A DNA stretch of 64,000 nt from Membranipora membranacea (GCA_914767715.1 OU612070.1:12541501-12605500), one strand, 5' to 3'. Counted from the first letter of the stretch, positions 23,490 to 35,225 are shown. A program made the numbers and translations. Notes: generated by a model not told the origin, from the sequence alone.

Positions 23490-24420
23490 ATAACGAGCAC
23501 TCAATTAAAATAATGAACTGGAATTGCAATGGTATCAGGGAAAAAATGATCAACTGGAAGTTGCCCTAAACCAGCACAAACCTGATATCTTTGCAATATG
23601 TATAACTTACACTCTTTATAGGTTAGACCGTACAGGTTCTGTAGGACGTGGAGGTGGAGTGCTAATTGGTGTTCTAGACTCCTTGAACAATGTTGTCACC
23701 CAGGACTTACCTGCAGATACAGGTGAATTGTTATCGATTGCTGCTAGTGTTGACGGTTTTTCAATCAATCTTACTGCATACATACCACAGGCCTTCAGTT
23801 TGTAATGTTGATGACTTCATCACATGGTGCAAAAATAAGTCATCATGCAGACAAGCCGTTGTTGGCATTTCAACCTACCTGATATAGATTGGTCTAAATG
23901 TACTTTTAAAAAAAGGCAAGAGATCTATATGCATGAATCATTCTGGCTTTCTTAGATTCCACTGACTTACAGCGGCATGTCGAATTCCCGACACATCGGC
24001 ACGGCAATACTCTCGATCATGTCCGTTCAAACCTGGACCTCTCAACTCCAATGAGCCAACCAAGATGTTCTGACCACGATATATTACTCTTTGATCTCTT
24101 CTCAGAAGACCCTGTTACCCATACAAATGAGAATAATAACACCACCCAATTTTATATATTCAAAAAAACCAATATCCCAGACATCATGGTAGACTGCTTT
24201 GATCTTGAAAAAGATGTATGTCAACTTATTGAAAACAAGGACCAAGTGGACAGGGTATGAGAAACTTTTAAAAAGCATTTCCACCACACCGCTAGTGCAA
24301 ATATTCCTGGTCGTACTACGAACAACCACCTCAGGCCCTTGGTTATCAAAGGCAACAAAGAGAGAGATTGCCCGTCGAAAAAGATGGCATAAAACTAGCA
24401 TCACCTATAACAGACTATAA
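23490..24420 (+). pseudogene. LINE endonuclease (APE type), decayed
   Basis: The N-terminus reads IKIMNWNCNGIRE followed by LNQHKPDIFAI, the typical start of an apurinic-like endonuclease of LINE ORF2, then RTGSVGRGGGVLIGV. Later segments around 23890 (DW..CTFKKRQE) and 23990 are in other frames. It would nick the target DNA in target-primed reverse transcription. Several frameshifts and stops show that it is dead. It is followed by the RT at 24540. Confidence 0.7.
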
Positions 24421-24539
24421 CTTATTCTTAAACAGACACGTCTGTGATAGGCTAGAAAATGGCAACTTGATGCCCTATACAGTACTAAAGGCGCTGGCAC
24501 TGACGGCCTTTCCTCTGCACTCTTATAATTCCTAGCAAA

Positions 24540-25174
24540 TTATGTTTATTGGATTTTGATTCAGGTCTGGTTCCAGATTGCTGGAGACAGGCTAACTTAA
24601 TACCATATCATAAGAAGGATTCCAGAACAGCGCCTCTAAATTACCACCCAAAATCCATGACTTGTATTGCATATAAGGTATCAGAACATAGCATAGAACA
24701 AGCACGGTTGCAAAACTCAACTTATAACAACAATATCAGAACTTGTGGACTCTTAATTATGATCAAAATGTCCCTACCGATCTTGCTGTACTTGATTTTT
24801 CAAAAGGATTCAATGTTGTCTCGGACAGGAAGCTAGCTTTGAAGCTTAATGCGATAGGTGTACATCCTACAACATGTGACTGGATATCAGGCTGGTTGTC
24901 AAAACGTACACTCTCTGTGACTGTAAACGGTGCAAAATCCTCACATCACAATGTAACCTCAGGAGTGCCCCAGGGGAGTGTACTTGGGCCTCTTCTTTTC
25001 CTCCTTTTCATCAATGATATGCCATCCTGCATTAATAACTGCCCCTTAAAGGGGAAGTTCAGTGCAGATTCACTTTCTCCCATCCCTATCCAGGTTGATA
25101 GATCATCCAGTTTCGATTCTGTATATGTGCTCCATTTTGGCGCCAAATACATCAGAAGGATTTGTATGCATTGA
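24540..25174 (+). pseudogene. LINE reverse transcriptase (CR1/L2-like), decayed
   Basis: The fragment GLVPDCWRQANLIPYHKK and the following NYHPKSMTCIAYKVSEH correspond to RT blocks 1-2. A frame change leads to [18 protein letters not shown] (block 3, A motif, with the catalytic Asp in LDFSKGF). [20 protein letters not shown] is block 4. The YADD box is lost: the expected position reads KFSADS. The frame ends at 25174. ORF1, endonuclease and RT are in order from 21.6 to 25.2 kb, so this is one 5'-to-3' element with damage, lacking its C-terminal domain. Confidence 0.8.
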
Positions 25175-25929
25175 TAAGGAAGGATTTTATGTCATAGGTG
25201 GGACACTCATAAACATTGCCCTATCAATCAATCATGACTGATTTACATTTAGCAATTTTTTTCAGCAAAGAGTTTTCATTTTTGAAAATCATTATAGCTA
25301 CACATTCAACTATATATGACTCTGCAGATGGATATTTGATAATCAGATATGAAAAAGTGTAGGAATACAATAATTTTGAGTTCAGTTTATAGTTAAAGGA
25401 CAAGGTCACAATGTGTGACACAGCAGGTGCACTGCAAATATTGATTTTCTCTATTGTATTATAAATCAATAGATCATTAATCATCATGAGTTACGCTATT
25501 AAATATGGCTCAATGTAGCCGTCTTGACAAGACATGCTATGCTAGTGATGTCAAAAGGTATTGGGATTTAAATTTGAGGACAGCAAATGGGTAGCAGTAA
25601 GTCTCATAAAGAAAATGTTTGTCCATATTAATACTCCCCGCACAAATAAATCCCTGTAGATGGACTACCAAATGTCTACAATTTATGCTGGATCTGAATT
25701 ACACTTCCTCTTTAAGAATTTTTTATGATAACTCTCTAGTATATCATCGAATCAAAACACAAGCAGCCGCAATCGAACCGCAATCTGATCTAGATAACCT
25801 TGCAGAATGGGCCAATACCTGACAGATGTATTTTACAAAGGAAACACGAGATAATTGGGTAACATTTAAGTTGTAGGTCTGGGAGGGACTGTTGAGGTTG
25901 GCCTGTGTCTGCCTCTGGACTCTCATAAA

Positions 25930-26070
25930 TTCACACTTTGAGACATATATATATGCTTACACAAATGAGGAGACCAACCATGAGAGGCATACTCTTAGTT
26001 TTAGCTCTTTTTAAAGTGTTTGTAAAGGAACAGGGTTCTTGGTATCATTTTTGAGCTTGCAATGAGATTA
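25930..26070 (-). mobile_element. LINE RT tail, minus-strand copy (inverted relative to 27.8 kb)
   Basis: Read on the minus strand this encodes LYKHF followed by EYASHGWSPHLCKHI, the pattern of the C-terminal region of CR1/L2-type reverse transcriptases. The sequence AGAGTATGCCTCTCATGG on the minus strand is repeated on the plus strand at about 28064-28081, so the two copies face each other across 1.7 kb. The copy is short and has internal stops. Confidence 0.7.
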
Positions 26071-26099
26071 AGACAGCTGTCACACATGCATTTGCATGA

Positions 26100-27790
26100 A
26101 AAATAAGTCTTCAGGGTTACTTGGTCTGGTAGGTTTGGGGGTTATAAGTTAACACTATTGAGTTGCCTACTCATGCACAGGCCAACTTGTCCAGGCAATT
26201 TGTAATGAGCCTATTATGGGGGAAATACAGTAATATTAGTGACTATTGTGGTTAGATAACAACTTTTGCAAATACATGACAAAGTCACTCACAAGTTGAG
26301 ACCGCTAATCAAAACAACCTTCATTTCTGTTATGAGCCCATGTTGAAGAAGAGATTAGAAGAACCACTGTACCAAAGATTATAAATACTGACTGTACATT
26401 ACAATCAATGACTATGACCCATTCCCTGCTTATTTCAGATTTACCTAAAAATGGTCCATACAATGCTTTATGGTTAGTACCAAATCTTGCAATAATATCC
26501 AACACTAGCCCCCCAAATAAAATCCATACTGATGAAATAACTCAAAGACTCGACAAATTAATTTCCTAAGTGACTGATGTGTGCTTTGACAGGGTGCTCA
26601 TATGGCCTGCTGCACTCAGTCAGTAATATTGATAGTCAATGTTTAGAAGTGCTGAGTATCTGTGATGCACAGATGGACAAGATCTGATGTAAAATAACAT
26701 AGAAAGTTTCTCAAGGTATTCCACTGCTTACACGATTATCAATACTCCTCTCTTTTGGAGGCAGTCAAATTCATTTACATTTTTCATCACCTCGAAGTCC
26801 GAAATAACTAGATGACAATTTTATCTACTTCAATTTACTTTATGACTTGTAAATTCCAGGTTTACCCGAGAAAATCTTGTGAGTCCAAACATCAGAATAT
26901 TTGCAAAAATTGTTGTAAAGATTCTCAAAACTTCAAATCACTCAGTATTATTCATTGCATGCTTTGGATTTTAACATCATCCTAATGCCTGAAATCTTCC
27001 ATTGAAATTCTATTGAAGCCACTAATCATAAAGCATAACGGTTGAAGACAGAGTTTGATTGGAATGTCATATCTTAGTATTTATAATCTTCAATACAATC
27101 CATGTAAGCCACAATCTCATTTATTCATCAAATAAATATAAACAAAACCTTGATATCATTTAGCGATGTATTGATCTGCCTTTATATTGCCAATTTCTAT
27201 CTCGAACAGTAACCGTGGCTAACAGAAAATGTTGTATCTGTCAAAGCACTCTGGGTTATTTCAAGTGGCCGAAATCATACAGATTTAAACTTGAGTGGTG
27301 TGACTACCTCAGGGACATTTTCCCTATGATAATCACATGGACCCGACGTCGATTTGCTACAATTGCCTCCTGAATGATATTCAATCTCGCTCTCACTGGA
27401 TCTGTTAATCTCCCTATAATTATCACTCTCGCTGTCGGATGAGCTAGCGTTGTAATTTTTGCTGTGCTTGATTTCGATCGTTTGCTTTGTCATTCAATTA
27501 TGAAATTTTATACACTATCCCATTTTACCAGCAAAGCCACATAACATGGGACAGATTAATTTTGCATTGTATTCACTCATTCATTCAATAGATAAATTCT
27601 GTGCGGTTTAATATTGTATGCAGGGAATATCAAAACCACTGTGTCATAACAAAAAGTCTTATTTACGAGATACTGTATATTCCCATGATCACAACTCCAA
27701 AGGAGAAAAATAGTACCTTTTTAGTACCTTCTCATCCCAACTTTGAGTGAAAATAATTCTTAACTGGGCCACAGGTTGCTTTTGGACATA
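26100..27790. other. Spacer between inverted LINE copies
   Basis: No gene is recognised here. The minus-strand frame at 27275-27493 encodes an acidic Ser/Asp/Glu-rich peptide (including SSSDSESDNYREINRSS). Such short acidic exons occur in the N-termini of PiggyBac-like proteins and other proteins, but there is no further support. Confidence 0.3.
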
Positions 27791-27799
27791 GCATAATGT

Positions 27800-28392
27800 T
27801 CTAAACTAGACTGAGAGCTTTAGAATGATACCAAAAACCTGTTCCCTTTACAAGCACTTTAAGGTATGCATAAGCTTATGAAGCGTTTATGTAACTTTCT
27901 TGCAAATCTCTCTAATGTGCTTGTCAAAGGATAGGTCTGTGTAAAATACCTAGGTGTGCACATAGACACAGACCTATCCTTTGACAAGCACATCAGAGAG
28001 ATTTGCAAGAAAGCACAAGAAAGACCAAAACAGAATCATTCAAAACTAATTGCAGACCAATCTTAGAGTATGCCTCTCATGGTTGGTCTCCTCATTTGTG
28101 TAAGCATATATATATCATGGAGGCCATAAACAGTAAAGCTTTTAGATAGGCATATCAAAAAAGACGTAGTGACCATATCAGTGCCCATATGGCTGAAGTG
28201 GGATGGCAAACATTGTTTGAAAGAAGGAAGGGTGCTGACCTAAAGTTATATTTTAGAATAATCACCGGTGCAGCTGCAGTTAATGAGGAAATGGTCACTG
28301 TGTCACATACCCAACATCATACAAGGATAGGCGCCATCAAAGGCTCTATCAACACTATTCATTCAAACTGCGTCGGACCCGTCTGGAGGTGA
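27800..28392 (+). mobile_element. Rearranged LINE RT C-terminal region with a long hairpin
   Basis: The order of pieces is scrambled relative to a normal RT. First comes RMIPKTCSLYKHF (27810-27860), then the hairpin 27895-28013 whose right arm encodes VKYLGVHIDTDLSFDKHIRE, then EYASH-type sequence (28064 on) and finally AEVGWQTLFERRKGADLKLY up to 28392. In an intact element the YLG segment would precede the LYKHF segment. The copy is therefore a mosaic, perhaps through template switching or inversion during insertion. Confidence 0.7.
27895..28013. repeat. 47-bp near-perfect inverted repeat (hairpin) in a LINE
   Basis: Arms 27895-27941 and 27967-28013 are complementary at 46 of 47 positions, with a 25-nt loop. 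The right arm is coding for the LINE RT; the left arm is its reverse complement. A 24-bp perfect hairpin sits at an equivalent place in another LINE (42285-42361). Confidence 0.95.
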
Positions 28393-28399
28393 AACCTAC

Positions 28400-30240
28400 A
28401 AATATATATCTTTAAATTACACAAATATATTACATATTATCTAGATATCACTGAATCAGCTTTGGCTTCACTGTACCAGATGCACTGTACCTTATGCAAG
28501 TATTAATCCTTTATGCCAAAACAGCCACCTTTTTCTGTTCTTTTCTTTTTCATTTTTTTTACTTATTATAACAATTCGATGCTGATAAAACACAAAACGC
28601 CCAAGCTCAGACGGCAATCAAATCATCGGATGAATCAGATAAATCGAATCGGATGAAAAAGAAATGCCTGCAACACGACCGTATATTGACTTCTTCAGAT
28701 ACTGATGTTGTATGGCGGGTTATCAGAGACTGGTGAGTTAGGCACTCGAAGTCTTTCAATGTCGGTGGTGTTGTAATGCTAGGCCAGTGGAGGCTCTGTC
28801 GCATCTCTGACCTGATCCCAAGTCGTGACGTGTTCGTCAGGCTAATCAAGCTCAGACTCTGAATCACTGCAACCGTCATACCTCTAGCGACCAGGGCACA
28901 AAGTGTAACCCGAGGCTGATCAGTAGATATTGTCACTGACAAATGTGACTTTGATACAATGATTTTCTCCTTGTGAACGTTGTCCAATTTTGTAAACATT
29001 TTAATCTACGCCTGATAAAGAAGTATTACCTGACATTTAGAAATGATTAGCGGTAGCCCTATCAAACGTTTGGCTGATTTTAAATAAATCTTGGTACAGT
29101 TTTAGCGAAGACCTAAAGTGGCAGACAACCACAAAAGTTATATTTTGATATTTGATGCGTAATTCAATTAAAAACTCTCTTCCTCCATTTTGTTTCAGTA
29201 ACTCAAATACCTGTACTCTCCAATTAAATATATCATTGGAAAAAAACGAGGTATAAAATAATTTTTTTCTTGAATCGGGCAGTTTTTATTGTGTCAATCT
29301 AAATATATAAAGAGTCATCTCAGTTACAAAATCATGTACAAAAACAATGGTATTGCTTTCGCTGTTACTCCTTGCTTTCAATAACAACAATTAAGTTTTT
29401 TCTTTGAGCAGATCCAAGGATAGATAGATATGCCAGGTATATGTTGCCTACTGGTGAAGGTTTATTACATTTTGATATGTATTTTGGGTTTTCTTCTAAC
29501 TCAAACAAATTTAAACCTACTGATGAGTAAAAACAAATTGTAAATTAATTAAATTTAATATTATATAGACGCTTTACTGTTCACCGTTTATTAGCTGTGA
29601 CACACCTATTATACATCAATGCTCTGAGACAGCCAGATCAATTTATCACATGCCGAAGACCAGAACTAGCACCCCAATTTTAAATGGTGAATATCAAAAG
29701 AGCATCCTCAACTCTTTTGCTGGCAAAAGGAGGCATATTATGTCTTAACTTGAAGTCCCAGTATCGATATACCTGGTTGCAAATTAATTGATCGTACTGG
29801 CTGTCAGGATCAAGTATTATTTAGCAAGTAATGTGCTATTAATTATTACCTACCAACAAAGGCAGAATCTGAAGCCCTTAAAGGTTTCCTAGCAGGGTAC
29901 CATACAAGACAAATCATTAACACCATGTCGAGCACAAGAGGCTTTTACATACCTGTTCAAAATTTTAAGTGCATTTGAACAAATAGGGGCCCCTTGGCAG
30001 CTGCTCAAATACACCAAAGTCTAGCTGCAGCCTCAAAAACATGCCTCAGTTGATGAAGGCTACTACTAAGTTCCTATTGGCTAATAACTAACCATAAGTC
30101 ATTTGACATTATGGGTTATCAACGCATATTAAAAACTTAATTTTCCACTAAACTATTTGATATTTTATATATCAGTCAATTTAATCCTCATTATATATAT
30201 CTGCATTCTCATCTCAAACTCAAATTATATCTGATTTTAA
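28400..30240. other. Stretch without a recognised gene
   Basis: A 130-codon minus-strand open frame (28607-28999) starts at ATG and ends in an acidic DLSDSSDDLIAV. It has mixed composition but no recognised domain. The rest is AT-rich with poly(T) stretches. Part of it may be the lost 5' region of the RTE-like LINE that follows. Confidence 0.3.
28607..28999 (-). CDS. Hypothetical 130-codon open frame, unrecognised
   Basis: This frame has an ATG start and no stops for 130 codons. It contains TISTDQPRVTLCALVARGMT and a Ser/Asp-rich acidic C-terminus. It is among the longer frames not explained by a transposon. The plus strand of the same region also has a fairly good frame (SSDESDKSNRMKKKC), so the coding strand is not certain. 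No function is proposed. Confidence 0.15.
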   Translation of the reverse strand: MFTKLDNVHKEKIIVSKSHLSVTISTDQPRVTLCALVARGMTVAVIQSLSLISLTNTSRLGIRSEMRQSLHWPSITTPPTLKDFECLTHQSLITRHTTSVSEEVNIRSCCRHFFFIRFDLSDSSDDLIAV

Positions 30241-30251
30241 CCAGCCATTAT

Positions 30252-31504
30252 ACCCCAAAAGAGAAAGTAGAAGGGCCAATCGAGAACAGCACTGAAGATG
30301 AGTTACACCGACAGATAGAAAGGATGAAGTTGAACAAAGCCAAAGGACCTGATGAACTCCCTATAGAGCTGATAAGGAAGCTGAAGGACATGGGCACTAC
30401 ATGGATAACATCTTGCTTAAAGGAAGCTATGAGAGAAGGGATACCGCAGGAGTGGAGGAGGAGCAAAATTGTACCTATTTACAAGCAGAAGGGTGACCCT
30501 TTGAACTGTGGCAATTATCGAGGCATCAAGCTACTCTGTCACTCACTCAAACTGTATGAGAGAGTGATCGAGGCTAGATTGAGCTACACATGGTGTTCGT
30601 TGACTTGGAGAAAGCGTATGATACAATCCCAAGGGAGCTTATATGGCATTGTCTGAGGAAACGAAATGTCCCTGAGACCTACATTGATATCATCAAGGAT
30701 ATTTACAAAGATTCAACAACCCAGGTTGCAACAAATGCCGGAGATACCGATGAAATTAAAGTAGAAGTTGGTCTTCATCAGGGCTCAGCATTGAGCCCAC
30801 TTTTGTTTATTATAATAATGGATGTCATCTCGGAAGACACAGGAGAAGATACGCTCTGGAGCATGCTGTTTGCAGATGATCTTGTTTTATGTGACGAAGA
30901 AAGGGACAATCTAGAGGAGCGGCTAGAGAACTGGAGGAGAAGACTGGAGAACATAGAAGAGATCAAGTTGAAAGAGTATGACAACACGCAGCGCGCAAAT
31001 CTACCTCAATGCAGTGCATTCAAGTACCTCGGGACTACCATTCACCAGGAAGGAGGATGTAAAGCAGAGGTGGAGTTACGTGTTAGCAAAGCCTGGAATA
31101 AGTGGAGAATGCTCGTCTACAAAACAGTAATACGCCCAGTGCTGTTATACGGGAATGAAACATGGCCAGTAACCGACTACCTGGAAGATGAAGTTAGCGT
31201 CTGTGAGATGAGAATGTTGAGATATTGCCTCGGAATCAGCCTGGAAGAGCATAGGACAAACGAGAGTATTAGAGAAGAAGCAAATGTTATGGCAATAGCA
31301 GACTTGATGAAAAGAAGAAGGCTTGAATGGTTTGGACACGTGGACATGTGGGCGCCCAAAGCATAGATGGTCAGATGCCCAGAACAGGAGCAGATGGAGA
31401 GGTTTGATTGAGCTTGGTCTCGGGCAAACACCCGCTACCCATACAGGACAGAGCGGTATCCTCAAAAGGGCATGAAAATTATACAGGCTATGATCGAAGA
31501 ACAA
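30252..31504 (+). pseudogene. RTE-like LINE reverse transcriptase with internal deletion
   Basis: RT block 1 reads MKLNKAKGPDELPIELIRKL, followed by RRSKIVPIYKQKGDPLNCGN and YRGIKLLCHSLKLYERVIEA. About 40-50 codons before block A are missing. A frame change then enters MVFVDLEKAYDTIPRELIWH (A motif), HQGSALSPLLFIIIMD (block 4) and the intact catalytic FADD in MLFADDLVLCDEE. The C-terminus includes AFKYLGTTIHQEGG, RPVLLYGNETWPV and RRRLEWFGHV, typical of RTE-like elements that are often annotated as craniofacial development protein 2-like. The main frame (30590-31366) is open for 258 codons. There is no endonuclease upstream, so it is 5'-truncated. Confidence 0.88.
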
Positions 31505-31509
31505 AAATT

Positions 31510-32250
31510 CTCAGGTAAGTGTTGACGTGAATATGCATTTGAGAGATGTATCGAGAATATTAATGATGCTCAGTACCGATCAACTGCCATTCTGCTGTCA
31601 GAATTCCACAGTTATTGTTTCCAAGACTCGAGGTGTTTAATACTTCAGCCCTTTTCGGATGTTGTGGATCCTTCAGGAAATCATCAGGTCAGCACTGAGA
31701 AATATGAGGGTAAACATTGTCGATGGTGCCCTACTACAGATAATGATACTGAAGGACCCAACTATTACTGCCAACAGCACAGGAGGGGTAACCTCAGTTC
31801 ACCATGATTACAAGATGTTGATATGTGTGCATGGTGGCTTCCCTTTAGAAGTATGTAATCTCTGAGAGGTGCTGAGCGTATTCCCACTCATGCATTATAT
31901 ACTACATATAGAAATGCCTTCCTAATCTTCTGTTAAATTTCATTCCTATGTTATGGGTGTCAAGGGCGAGGATGGCAAGTCCTAAAAACTGAGTAAAACT
32001 CAACATGAGCTAATGAGCAAGTATAAGCGCTAAATTTTGTATAGTTTGTATCTTATAATTTAAAATGTTCTGCCATTATATTCATTTTACCTGATCTCTT
32101 TGACCGTCTCATTGTTATATAACAAGATTAAAAAATATTTTATTTACATGTAACTCTCGGTTTATATTACTCTTAATACTCAGTCACTTTTTCCATACTA
32201 CCCACATAGACCTATTCCTCTTGTTTTCGTTTTACCCGATCATCATTATC
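31510..32250. other. Spacer without a recognised gene
   Basis: A 68-codon plus-strand frame at 31659-31865 is not recognised. An ATC microsatellite lies at about 32236-32268, directly before the PiggyBac remnant. Confidence 0.35.
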
Positions 32251-32339
32251 ATCATCATCATCATTACCATGCAGCAACATCTCCTACACTGCTATCTGTG
32301 GAACCAACAATACCACTAGCATCCAACACTACACTACCA

Positions 32340-33141
32340 ATTACATTCTTGATGCTGATTGGAAAGAAACATCCAATTCTCATCAGCAAGACACCTTCTG
32401 GCTCCCGCACCACTCTGAGAACAAGTGTAAGCTGGTCAATGAAGACCCAAATATGTCACCTTATATGAATTTTCTTTACTTGCTTCATCAAACCGTTGCT
32501 ACCCACATTAATTTATATGCACAACAGTGGCTGGAAAGTCATCAGCTGTTGTTACCAAACAGTGGAATGAAGATATGGCGTGAAACAACGGCCGATGAAA
32601 TCAAAGCCTTCATCTCTGTTGAGATCAGCATTGGCTTGTGGGTGGTTTGAAAAAATGTGTCCTACAACCAATACACTTTGATGAAGATGTACCTACACTT
32701 TGCTGACAACAATGGTCAAAAACCAAAAGACCACAGTGCAGTGCAACCTATCTCAAAAATAGCATCCCTGGCAACAAAAGTGGCTGTCGATGAGAGTCTA
32801 TGCTAAAATAGAAAGGTCGTCTGTATTTCAAACAGTATCTACCGAAGAAGCTGGTGAAGTGGGGGATCAAGCTTTTTGCTCTGTGGGACTCTGAGACTGT
32901 TACTGCTTTTGGATTCTTTGTTAATACCGGGAGAAGTAACAATAGGGAGTCTGGGGGCAACCAAAGACTGTTATACATATCCAGAGCTTCATGCTGAGCT
33001 GGAGCTTGCCTACACGGGGACATAGCCAGGGCCAATTGGCGTAAGCTTCCTCAAAGCATCAAAGTTGTATCTAATTTTTTGAAAAGAGGGAGTGCTTGAC
33101 AAAAGTGTTCATGTCCTATCATCCATTGCCAAAATCCATAC
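32340..33141 (+). pseudogene. PiggyBac-type transposase, N-terminal part (copy 1)
   Basis: The N-terminal part reads LDADWKETSNSHQQDTF and later HINLYAQQWLES and MKIWRETTADEIKAFISVEI, matching the PiggyBac pattern (TN.Y, W..TT..EI.AF.G). LMKMYLHFADNNG and KVAVDESL follow, and in another frame GRLYFKQYLPKKLVKWGIKL then FALWDSETVTAFGFFVNTG, the start of the DDE domain (DDE_Tnp_1_7 family). The first catalytic Asp region (VAVDES) is recognisable. Stops and frameshifts show decay. The element is interrupted at 33141/33142 by a Ty3-like insertion and resumes at 35694. A paralogous copy is at 48375-49070. Confidence 0.88.
33137..33141 (+). repeat. 5-bp target-site duplication (left), CATAC
   Basis: CATAC directly precedes the 5'-TG of the left LTR and is repeated at 35694-35698 directly after the CA-3' of the right LTR. 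The uninterrupted PiggyBac paralogue at about 48.9 kb shows that the host sequence continues across this point. Confidence 0.9.
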
Positions 33142-33388
33142 TGTGGAGTAGTCTGACTAGCTAACTACACAATACCAGATCTGGAGCACTACACTGAGTA
33201 CAACCTAAAGTATACCTGCCTCCAGATGCTATTCGGACTATTGAGTACTACTAAGTGCTGAGCTCACTTCCTGGGTACTACGTCATCACTATCTGGGAAG
33301 AATCACTCTTGGTGGTAACCTTCATGGTAAGTTTTGACTGATCATCGCTGCCCATCCTGGCCCAGTAGGAACCCCTGGCTTCTTTACA
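33142..33388 (+). repeat. Left LTR of the Ty3-like element
   Basis: It begins TGTGGAGTAG and ends CTTCTTTACA, the canonical TG...CA. From CACTGAGTACAACC on it matches the right LTR (35461-35693). It lacks about 37 bp found in the right LTR between GGTAAGTT and TTGACTGATC, probably a deletion between short AGTT repeats. Confidence 0.9.
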
Positions 33389-33404
33389 TGGTGTCGGAAG
33401 TGGT
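33389..33404 (+). promoter_or_regulatory. Primer-binding site of the LTR element
   Basis: TGGTGTCGGAAGTGGT abuts the left LTR. The form TGGTGTCxGAAGTGG is the usual tRNA primer-binding site type of many Ty3-like elements in animals. Confidence 0.8.
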
Positions 33405-33407
33405 TGT

Positions 33408-33640
33408 GATCAATTAGGAGAGGCGAGGAGAAATAGGAGAGGAGAAAAAAGGAGTCAAAGGTGTAGGTAGGTGTTAGGCCAGGAGAAATAAGAGAGGAGA
33501 AAAGAGCTGTCAAAGGTGTAGGTGTAAGGCAACGAGAAATAGGAGAGGAGAAAAGAGGTGTCAAAGGTGTAGGTGTTAGGCGAGGAGAAATAAGGTGAGG
33601 TGTTAAGGCGAGGCGTTTGAGGTGAGGTGTTGAGGAGGAG
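33408..33640 (+). repeat. Purine-rich minisatellite in the LTR element leader
   Basis: About 3.5 copies of a unit of roughly 50-57 bp contain AGGAGAAATAGGAGAGGAG and TCAAAGGTGTAGGTGTTAGG. Almost all purine on the plus strand, it lies between the PBS and gag. It creates long minus-strand open frames by composition that are not genes. Confidence 0.85.
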
Positions 33641-34069
33641 TCTAGATGAGTTTTGCACTGAAAACACACAAGTGTAGGAGATTGGGATGTGCTTAGTACC
33701 AATCAAACCAACATAACCAAAATCACAGTCCGGTTCTGATGGAGATTTTTGTATAAACTGCTTGTAAACTTATTTTCTAAAAAACATCCTTGAGAATAGT
33801 GAGCTGGGTGGTGGATAATCCAAATCCAACTCAGTGGAATTGAATATCAATTTGTGTTGTAAGGGTAGGGAGAATTAGGGATTTGTTTCATTTCTCTACC
33901 TTGTATCCTTACGTTGTTCATATCTGTATTGTTGTCCACATTTGCTTCCTTGCATCTGTAACTTGTGTCCACTGCAATACTCTGTTTACCGCGGGTAGAC
34001 ATTAAATCATGTTTTTGATTTATTATTGCATTGTTAGTCAGTGGTAGTATTTTTACTAGCTCTCCATGT

Positions 34070-35225
34070 GAGACATTGAGGAAAATGATATTTACGGGTC
34101 TTGGAAGAAGTGGAGTGCTGAGTTTAAGCTCGCGCTGGGTCTCAAGAAGCTTGAGATGGGGTTTGATACCATCACCATCTCTAGTGATGATGAACCTCCT
34201 GTAGTTACAACTAGGAAAGTGGCTAGATTCTGTGCGTAATCTAGGCTCTGGACTTTGTTAAGATGTATAGGTCAAGAGAGTAGGGAAGCAGTGTCCACTC
34301 TAGGCTAAATTAAAAGACCACTATGAGCGTGACGAATCTGAATACGTCAAAGTAGACAAATTTGTGTCCTGTCTTCAAGTATCTGCTGAGTCAGATAGAG
34401 ATTATCTATTGAGATATGAGAGACTCGGTAGGCGGTGATAATGTGTTAAAATGTGAGTTGATGGCCAATAATAGGCTTGATTGGGCTTCTTTGAATAAAA
34501 CATTTAGAGCCCGTACTGGTGCTCAGGAGTCTTTAAGTGCCTTAGGTGATGGTGTATACCCTGTTAGGGTTTCAAATAGTGCTAGTAAGAGTGATACTAG
34601 CGCTAGTCGTCCAGCAGGAGGCCAGTCTGCCTCTACTTCTACTCAATCTGAATCTAGAGTTCTGCACAAGCTCCTGTGTCTCCAAAGGGGGAGGCTGTGA
34701 GTTAGGTGAGATATGGATCTCAAAGTGAGTATAGTGGAGATAGATGGCGTCAGTCTAGTAGAGATCCTAGACACGATAGAAGAGATCGTGGATACGATAG
34801 CCGTGATCGACATGATCGACGAGATTCCAGAGGTTGGAGCGACCACAGGGATTCAAGTTGTGATAGTCGTGGTGACAGAGACAGAGGGCGAAGTCACCGT
34901 AACGATAGTCGAGATCGTGGATCTCCCAGTGATCATAAGTCTGACAGGGACAGACGTGATAGTTATCATCGGAGTCGTCGGTCCAGTCGTGACAGAGGTC
35001 ATGATAGGTCAGACAAGAGGGACAGTTACTTGCTTCGTTTGTTGTAAGGAAGGTCATATCTCTCGATTTTGTCCAGATGGCATTTGTTATAATTGTCCAA
35101 GACAGGGGCATCATCAGAGAGATTGTACTGGAGCTGCGCGGTGCAGGCATTGCTTAAGAGTTGGAGTCTCTGTTAGTAATTGTCCGGATTGCACGGGTAG
35201 TCGTAGTCCTGGTGGACATCGCTGA
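34070..35225 (+). pseudogene. Ty3-like gag: capsid-like region, Arg/Asp/Ser tail, zinc knuckles
   Basis: The capsid-like start (about 34100) reads WKKWSAEFKLALGLKKLEM and then TTRKVARF and LRCIGQESREAVSTL, consistent with gag of Ty3-type elements. Stops interrupt it. A low-complexity Arg/Asp/Ser/His tract follows (34706-35047, for example RHDRRDRGYDSRDRHDRRD), a probable RNA-binding tail. After a one-base frame slip come two CCHC knuckles, CFVCCKEGHISRFC and CYNCPRQGHHQRDC, and a third, CRHCLRVGVSVSNC, in which the His is Val. Gag packages the element RNA. No protease, RT or integrase follows before the right LTR at 35461, so the element is gag-only through deletion. Confidence 0.85.

Noticed and set aside
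33322-33706. Long minus-strand open frames rich in Ser/Pro/Thr/Leu
   Set aside because: They are created by the purine-rich minisatellite on the other strand, which lies between the PBS and gag of the LTR element.
34643-35150. Open frames on both strands over the Arg/Asp/Ser tract
   Set aside because: Low-complexity GA/TC-rich DNA opens several frames; the charged gag tail followed by CCHC knuckles explains the plus strand.
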